A stretch of DNA of 48,680 bases. It comes from Cytophagaceae bacterium (GTDB lineage Bacteria; Bacteroidota; Bacteroidia; Cytophagales; Cytophagaceae). Location: positions 1 to 48,680 of the forward strand of contig JALONM010000024.1 of NCBI GenBank assembly GCA_025454925.1, given 5' to 3'. Shown piece after piece: positions 43,414 through 48,680 of the stretch. Under the pieces are notes generated by a model, which was not told where the DNA came from, did not search any database, and was given only the letters and a program-made list of their open reading frames with translations. Position numbers and translations under genes: made by a program. Within the stretch, counting starts at the first letter, position 1; each line of letters begins with the position of its first letter.

Positions 43414-46400
43414 ATGGAGCAAGTAGAGTTAAGTAAGGTAATATCCAAAGAAGTAGTGAACACCAATCCCTATCCTGGATTGAGACCTTTCCGTTTTGAG
43501 GAAAGCCACTTATACTTTGGCCGTAAAGGCCAAATCAACGAAGTGGTGGATAAACTACTGATGCATCATTTCAACGCCGTGGTAGGAACTTCAGGAATTG
43601 GAAAATCATCGTTTATGTACTGTGGCTTGTTGCCAAGTCTTTACAATGGACTGGAAACTCCATATTCAGATAAGTGGCAACCAGTGATATTCCGTCCAGG
43701 TCTTTCGCCTATTAAAAATTTGTCTCGAGCGCTATCCGAGTTGGAGCCATCTACGGAAGAGGAAATTAATGAAATGAATATCAACTCGTATCATCTCGAG
43801 TTAAATGAAAATCCTCAGGCACTTAAAAATATTTTACTTCGTAAATTTAAAAAGGACAAAAAGAATTATTTGATTTTTGTCGATCAGTTTGAGGAGTTAT
43901 TTCGCTTTCGTCAGCAAGATGCTGAAAGTGCTGACGAGGCCAGTGCCTTTGTGAAATTAATTTCACTTTGTGTTAATCCAGAGTATCCGATTTACGTGGT
44001 ATTGACCATGCGTTCTGATTTTGTAGGCGATTGTTCTCAGTATCCAATACTGACCTCAATGCTTAATCAAAGTCAGTTCCTTATTCCTCAGATGACGCGC
44101 GATGAAAAACGTGAGGCCATTTTAGGCCCAGCAGGAATCATGGGAGCTCGCATTGACGATGCCCTGGTGCAGCAGATTTTGAACGACGTAGGCGACAGTG
44201 CAGACGCTCTTCCCGTAATGCAACACGCGCTGATGCGTTCCTGGGATTTCTGGGAGAAAAATAGCAGTGGGCGCGAATCCATTTCTCAGAATCACTACGA
44301 AGCTGTAGGAGGAATGAAGAAGGCCTTGTCTAAACATGCCAATGAAGCTTTTAAAGAACTCAACGAGGCCCAGGCAACGATCTGTAAAAAATTATTCAAA
44401 ACAATAACTGAAAAAGGAGAGGACGGTCGCGCTGTTCGTCGCCCAACCAAATTGGGTGAAATAGCGCTGATATGTGCGGCACCGGTAAGTCAAGTGATCG
44501 AAGTGATCGATTTCTTCCGCAGCCCAGGACGTACTTTGCTGATGCCTCCTTACAACGTGGCACTCAACGAAGATAGTATGATTGATATTTCTCACGAAAG
44601 CTTAATGCGTAACTGGGAAATGTTGAGCAAATGGGTAGACCAGGAAGCTGAATCGGTGAAACTATATCAACGCCTGGCAGAAGCTGCGGAGATGCACCAA
44701 TTAGGAAAAGCTGGGTATTGGAGACCACCTGATTTACAAATCGCCTTAAACTGGTTAGAGGAGGAACAACCTTCTCGTACATGGGGTTTACGTCATGATT
44801 CCGCCTATGAGCGAACCATGTTATTCCTCGATTACAGTAAGAAGGAATACGAACGCGAGCAACTGAATAAAGAAAAGGTTCAGCGACGCCGTTTGATACT
44901 CGCTCGTATTGTGGCTGGTATTTTAGGGTTTAGTGCGTTGATTGCATTCCTTGTATTCTTATATGGTGAACAACAGCGTGTAGAAGCCTTAAAGCAAACG
45001 AAGAAAGCGGAAGAGCAAAAGTTGCTGGCAGACCAGGCAAAAGAAAAAGCAGAGATCGCTAAGGAGAATGCAGAGAAGAGTGCTATTGAAGCACAACGTC
45101 AAAAAGAAAATGCAATAGAAAAAGAACGCCTCGCTCAATTAGAGAAAGAAAAGGCGGAAGCTGAAAAAGCACGTGCCGAGGCCGCTACCATCAAAGCCTT
45201 GGCAGCGACTCGTGAAGCCAACATCCAGAAGTCTCGTGCCGAATTGGAAAGCGAACGAGCGAAGAAATTGAGGATGCTTTCTATTGCCCGTTCCATGGCC
45301 ATCAAATCCAATAGTATTGCCAATAAAACATTGAAAGGTTTAGTGGCGCAACAAGCATATACCTTCAATACGCAATACGAAGGAAATAAATACGATCCGG
45401 ATGTTTACGATGCCATGTATAACTATGCTAAAGCTTCTGAAGATCCTCGTTTTATTCCTCTTACGGGAGCACATGGAAATCATAACGTACGTGCACTGGT
45501 AACATGTAAAGATTGTAAGAATGTGTTCTCGGCGGGTAGCGATGGCAAAATTGTGAAATGGGATATTACCAAATTGGGAAGTAACTTTTCTAAAATTGAT
45601 TCCATGGGGATTATCCATAAAGCATTAGCCTTGAGTCCTGATGGTAAAAGTTTGGCCGTAGGAGGAGACTACTCCCGCTTGTATTTGTACGATGCCAAAA
45701 CTGGTGCACGTAAAACACCTCTTAATGGTAAAATTACCGAAACATGGTTCCTGGCTTATACCTTTGATGGAAAAGGATTAATCTCGGGAGGTACTGAACG
45801 GAAAGTTTACTACTGGGATCAGAATGGCGGCGGTGCCAAAGAAATTCATAACAGCGATAGTAAAATTAATGCCATTGCTACAAGTCCCATCGAAAATCTG
45901 GTGGTATTAGGTAAGAGCAATGGTAAAATTGAAATCCTGGATCTGAACACCAATTTGAATGTTGTGCTGCACAACGAAGATGATAACATAGCCATCGTTT
46001 CACTGGCTTTTAGTCGTGATGGCCGTTACCTGGCTGCTGGCACTGAAAAGGGCTTGGTGAAACGTTGGGATATGAAAAACAAAACGGCTGCCCCGCAGGT
46101 TTTTCGTGGTCACAAAGCTCGTGTAAACTACATTCGCTTCAATCATGATAATACACGTCTGGCAACAGGTAGTTTCGACCACACGGTGAGTATTTGGAAT
46201 ATGGAAGATCCTACCGATCCTCCTATCATTCTCAAAGATCATCAAGACTGGGTTTGGTCTATTGAATTTACACCGGACGGAAATAAATTGCTGGCAGGAT
46301 GTAAGGATGGAAAAATTCGTGTATGGCCTACAACAATCGATCAAATGTCTGGTATCATTTGCGATAAAACGGATCGTAATTTAACAACCAAAGAGTGGGA

Positions 46401-46467
46401 ACAATTTGTAGGCAAAGATGTGATTTACGAATCTACTTGTCTTAAAGTAGCTCCGTCAAAGAAGTAA
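43414..46467 (+). CDS. nSTAND1 NTPase with transmembrane helix, coiled coil and WD40 repeats
   Basis: A 1017-residue protein. It begins with the nSTAND1 hallmark NPYPGLRPFRFEESHLYFGR. Walker A is GTSGIGKSS at residues 58-66 and Walker B-like LIFVDQFEELFR at about 150. The winged-helix part follows (DISHESLMRNWEMLSKWVDQE). A basic RRRLILAR and one membrane helix lie at about residues 495-516. A lysine/glutamate/alanine coiled coil extends to about 620. From about 683 on there are six to seven WD40-type blades (NAKTG, VKRWDMKNK, RVNYIRFNHDNTRLATGSFDHTVSIWNMEDP). By the positive-inside rule the NTPase is cytoplasmic and the WD40 propeller periplasmic. STAND proteins oligomerise after ligand sensing; the ligand here is unknown. 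Confidence 0.88.
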   Translation: MEQVELSKVISKEVVNTNPYPGLRPFRFEESHLYFGRKGQINEVVDKLLMHHFNAVVGTSGIGKSSFMYCGLLPSLYNGLETPYSDKWQPVIFRPGLSPIKNLSRALSELEPSTEEEINEMNINSYHLELNENPQALKNILLRKFKKDKKNYLIFVDQFEELFRFRQQDAESADEASAFVKLISLCVNPEYPIYVVLTMRSDFVGDCSQYPILTSMLNQSQFLIPQMTRDEKREAILGPAGIMGARIDDALVQQILNDVGDSADALPVMQHALMRSWDFWEKNSSGRESISQNHYEAVGGMKKALSKHANEAFKELNEAQATICKKLFKTITEKGEDGRAVRRPTKLGEIALICAAPVSQVIEVIDFFRSPGRTLLMPPYNVALNEDSMIDISHESLMRNWEMLSKWVDQEAESVKLYQRLAEAAEMHQLGKAGYWRPPDLQIALNWLEEEQPSRTWGLRHDSAYERTMLFLDYSKKEYEREQLNKEKVQRRRLILARIVAGILGFSALIAFLVFLYGEQQRVEALKQTKKAEEQKLLADQAKEKAEIAKENAEKSAIEAQRQKENAIEKERLAQLEKEKAEAEKARAEAATIKALAATREANIQKSRAELESERAKKLRMLSIARSMAIKSNSIANKTLKGLVAQQAYTFNTQYEGNKYDPDVYDAMYNYAKASEDPRFIPLTGAHGNHNVRALVTCKDCKNVFSAGSDGKIVKWDITKLGSNFSKIDSMGIIHKALALSPDGKSLAVGGDYSRLYLYDAKTGARKTPLNGKITETWFLAYTFDGKGLISGGTERKVYYWDQNGGGAKEIHNSDSKINAIATSPIENLVVLGKSNGKIEILDLNTNLNVVLHNEDDNIAIVSLAFSRDGRYLAAGTEKGLVKRWDMKNKTAAPQVFRGHKARVNYIRFNHDNTRLATGSFDHTVSIWNMEDPTDPPIILKDHQDWVWSIEFTPDGNKLLAGCKDGKIRVWPTTIDQMSGIICDKTDRNLTTKEWEQFVGKDVIYESTCLKVAPSKK

Positions 46468-46506
46468 TGTGATTTTAAGATTTTTATAACAGAAGTACCA
46501 AACGCT

Positions 46507-47682
46507 ATGAATTCCCTGTTGAAAGGAACCTTGCGGTTCTTAATTATCCTCGTCTGTTTGACAGGAGCCTGGGCTCAGAAAAAGGACAAATCGTCCTCTT
46601 CCGTCAAGGCTGCTGTTCCCAATACCTGTTCTCAGTCGCTTGATTCTGCAAAGAAGGCATTCGAGGATGGAAGGATTGATGAAGTGTATGATTTACTTAA
46701 ATCCTGTCTGGAATTAGGATTCAGTAAAGATGAAAGGATAGAAGCATACAAGATTCTAACCAAGACTTATCTTTTCTACAATGAACGTACTAAAGCGGAA
46801 GAATCCATGCTGATGTTTCTAAAGCTAAATCCAGAGTACGAACTCAAGCCTGATGATCCAATTGAGTTTGTTACATTATACAATAGTTTTAGGACCAGGG
46901 CGATCTATAATTTGGGATTGATGGTGGGGCTTAATGTGCACGATGTGGATGTTGTGAACAATTACAGTGTAGAAAATAGCGGCCAGGAGATTGGTAGTTA
47001 TCAAAGCAAGTTAGGATTTAAAATGGCCCTGGCTCTTGAAATTACCCGTTGGAAAAAAACGTCAATATACACGGAACTGGTATTTAATCAGAGACGCTAT
47101 CTATACACTCAGGAATACCTGGATTTTGCTACGTTGAATTTCACCGAGACCCAACGCATGTTGGAACTTCCTCTTTTGTTCAAACAGAATTTTGGGAAAA
47201 AGAAATCCTTTATGCCTTATATTCAATTGGGGCCCACCTTCCACTATTTACTTAGTGCAGAAGGAGACTTTCTTCGAAAAGACAAGATCAACAGTATTTC
47301 TAGAGAGCTAAAAACAGATGGCGCTAGCTTGATGGATCAACGAAGACGATTGAATTATAGTTTTTCTATTGGCGGAGGAATTAAATTAAAAAATGTAATT
47401 TCCAACGGTTACATCGTATTGGATTTTCGTTACAATCATGCGCTACGCAATATGGTCGACAAACAGCAACGTTACGATGGAGATCCTACACAAGCCGAAA
47501 GCGGGAATGTGCCAGTATTCGATTATTTATTTGTAGATCCGGATTATCGAATGAACACGTTTCAATTTAGCATTGGCTACATTATGCCAAAGTATAAACC
47601 AAAATTGAAAAAAGTGAAAGCCGATGATGCCCCTGTTTTTGCTCCACAATCGGCACCGACTCCAGCACCAGATAAACAATAA
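46507..47682 (+). CDS. Outer-membrane beta-barrel protein with helical N-terminal domain (PorT-like)
   Basis: A 391-residue protein. The signal peptide (cleavage after GAWA) is followed by a helical, TPR-like segment at about residues 40-120 (SLDSAKKAFEDGRIDEVYDLLKSCLELGFSKDERIEAYKILTKTYL). An 8-10 strand barrel of the PorT/OMP_b-brl_2 type covers about 135-365 (NLGLMVGLNVHDVDV ... SFMPYIQLGPTFHYLL ... FQFSIGYIMPKYKP). A short alanine/proline tail ends the protein. It is 40 bases after the STAND gene in the same operon, so it may connect the periplasmic WD40 propeller to the outer membrane. That link is an inference from order and predicted location. Confidence 0.8.
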   Translation: MNSLLKGTLRFLIILVCLTGAWAQKKDKSSSSVKAAVPNTCSQSLDSAKKAFEDGRIDEVYDLLKSCLELGFSKDERIEAYKILTKTYLFYNERTKAEESMLMFLKLNPEYELKPDDPIEFVTLYNSFRTRAIYNLGLMVGLNVHDVDVVNNYSVENSGQEIGSYQSKLGFKMALALEITRWKKTSIYTELVFNQRRYLYTQEYLDFATLNFTETQRMLELPLLFKQNFGKKKSFMPYIQLGPTFHYLLSAEGDFLRKDKINSISRELKTDGASLMDQRRRLNYSFSIGGGIKLKNVISNGYIVLDFRYNHALRNMVDKQQRYDGDPTQAESGNVPVFDYLFVDPDYRMNTFQFSIGYIMPKYKPKLKKVKADDAPVFAPQSAPTPAPDKQ

Positions 47683-47697
47683 AAATTCTAATGTAGC

Positions 47698-47727
47698 CCA
47701 GCCATGGAGGTTAACCTCCATGGCTGG
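47698..47727 (+). repeat. Perfect 30-base palindrome before the lipoprotein gene
   Basis: Self-complementary over its whole length, centred between 47712 and 47713. It lies 14 bases before the ATG at 47741, so it could form a hairpin in the leader. The core CCATGGA...TCCATGG recurs in the centre of the long dispersed repeat at 21728 and 48563. Confidence 0.85.
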
Positions 47728-47740
47728 TACTCTTCTTGCT

Positions 47741-48355
47741 ATGAAAAAAATATTCTTTTCGGGTATTCTAATTTTGCTGTCTGTATTTCTGGTAAGCTGC
47801 GCAGAATCGTATACCTCTATCAGCCCTTCTAAAGTTCGTTATGCGGCCTTGCCCGTAAAAGATACCTCGGTTGTTCTGCAATATTGTTATGAAGTACTGC
47901 ATGACGCCAATAATAAAAAACATGCGAGGAAGGAGCAGAAATTCAACGTGAATATGGTGGCTATTAAAATCACCAATAATACGGACGCAGTCGTTAAAGT
48001 AAGCGATCTTGATTTTTTCTGCGGGGATAATAAAGTAAATCCACTTAGTCCCGAAATGACCAAGAAAGTGTTACGTCAAAAAGGGGAGTTCCATTTGTTT
48101 TATTTGGGACTTACTCCCATGACTTTATATAATGGAGCAACAAACACAGCTACACCGATTGGTTTCGTTATTGGTCCTGGTTTAGCCTTGCTCAATATGG
48201 GAATGGCTCATGCTGCCAACATGAATATGTTGCGTAACCTTAAAAAGTATTCTATCGAAAATAAAGAGATTGGACCTGGAACATCGTTGTATGGTCTGAT
48301 CGGCATTCCCGGTAGGAGAGGGGATCCCTTGCACATCCGGCTCAATCGTTACTAA
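47741..48355 (+). CDS. Lipoprotein of unknown function
   Basis: A 204-residue protein starting MKKIFFSGILILLSVF with lipobox LVSC and lipidated Cys20. The ATG at 47741 is chosen over upstream in-frame codons inside the palindrome. The mature part has a beta-rich stretch (KFNVNMVAIKITNNTDAVVKVSDLDFF) and a central hydrophobic glycine/alanine run (IGFVIGPGLALLNMGMAHAANM) that may insert in a membrane. It ends in a LYGLIGIPG segment. No family recognised. It is the last gene of the STAND operon, before a very strong terminator. Confidence 0.75.
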   Translation: MKKIFFSGILILLSVFLVSCAESYTSISPSKVRYAALPVKDTSVVLQYCYEVLHDANNKKHARKEQKFNVNMVAIKITNNTDAVVKVSDLDFFCGDNKVNPLSPEMTKKVLRQKGEFHLFYLGLTPMTLYNGATNTATPIGFVIGPGLALLNMGMAHAANMNMLRNLKKYSIENKEIGPGTSLYGLIGIPGRRGDPLHIRLNRY

Positions 48356-48375
48356 GCTGTTAAATCAGAAATCAC

Positions 48376-48422
48376 TTTCACAAAAAAACTCCAACTGCAA
48401 CAGTTGGAGTTTTTTTGTGAAA
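48376..48422 (+). terminator. Strong terminator of the STAND operon
   Basis: Perfect 22-base stem (48376-48397 with 48401-48422), 3-base loop and a seven-T run inside the 3' arm. The A-run in the 5' arm makes it potentially bidirectional. Confidence 0.92.
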
Positions 48423-48439
48423 AAGAAAAATCCCTTTAC

Positions 48440-48620
48440 CCCTAATTTCTCCATAGAAATTCTTCTATTGAAAAACGACTACTAAAATCAAGGGCTTCAG
48501 AAGGAATCGACTAAAAGAAATTCTTTTCTAAGCCCATGATTTTCTAAGTCGGGATTACCGGCCATGGATCGTAGATCCATGAGCTTTCTCAATATTGCGC
48601 TTCGCTTCTATGGAGAAAAG
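48440..48620 (-). repeat. Long dispersed repeat, copy B (inverted relative to 21690)
   Basis: Minus-strand partner of 21690-21854, with an extra ~16 bases in the middle (TCATGGGCTTAGAAAAG region). It follows directly after the operon terminator. Central palindrome CATGGATC/GATCCATG and terminal self-complementary arms are preserved. The remaining 60 bases to the window end show nothing recognisable. Confidence 0.75.
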
Positions 48621-48680
48621 ATGGTTTAAGAAGATCTGACAATGGTTTATAAAATTAGATTTTTTCAAATGCAACATTGT

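Overview
The window comes from a member of the Bacteroidota. Four predicted secreted proteins (one now broken) end in type IX secretion (T9SS) C-terminal sorting domains. Promoters fit the Bacteroidota pattern TAnnTTTG, with TTTG about 20 bases upstream in the two best cases. Shine-Dalgarno sequences are mostly absent, intergenic DNA is AT-rich, and families such as 7TMR-DISM receptors, PorT-like barrels and bacterial GH3 are typical of the phylum. I cannot assign an order or genus. No tRNA, rRNA or CRISPR was seen.

Layout. 1-1290: edge of a PD-(D/E)XK transposase-family gene, a structured dispersed repeat, and a frameshifted kelch/T9SS pseudogene. 1910-3239: a small secreted protein and an unknown membrane protein. 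3323-14578: a nitrate assimilation island made of an alginate-export-type porin, a nitrate ABC transporter (nrtA, nrtB, nrtD), a nitrate reductase fused to FAD/NAD and BFD-like [2Fe-2S] domains, a rubredoxin-tailed protein built on a degenerate nitrite/sulfite reductase scaffold, and moaA, moaD, moaE for the molybdenum cofactor. Nitrite reductase, moaC and moeA are not in the window. 14727-17513: a sensor histidine kinase divergent from hemA. 17815-21601: a small T9SS protein, peptide deformylase, a cytosolic periplasmic-binding-protein-fold protein and a probable DUF4832-like secreted protein. 21690-22087: two dispersed repeats and a terminator. 22115-28560: two very large T9SS proteins (Ig-like repeats; right-handed beta-helix). 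29034-33888: radical SAM/SPASM maturase, TPM-domain protein with a Tyr-Ser-Asp repeat tail, HEAT-like protein, gcvT and comB. 34024-35874: a 7TMR-DISM receptor ending in an IS1595-type transposase zinc ribbon. 36256-38453: GH3 and an RluD-like pseudouridine synthase. 38574-48422: a self-contained five-gene operon (transporter-HEAT-CNBD, TIR-like protein, nSTAND1-WD40, outer-membrane barrel, lipoprotein) with a good promoter and a very strong terminator.

The best candidate for an undescribed system is the radical SAM/SPASM enzyme (29034-30242). It overlaps by four bases a membrane protein (30239-31285) whose tail carries seven Y-S-D tripeptides, each spelled with a different codon triple, so the repeat looks kept at the protein level. 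It resembles repeat-directed peptide maturases that act on Xaa-X-Xaa motifs, but here the predicted substrate is a membrane-anchored TPM protein. Other strong candidates are the membrane receptor fused to a transposase DNA-binding module, the TIR-like/nSTAND operon with envelope proteins, and a dispersed structured repeat whose closing stem shows a compensatory base change between copies.
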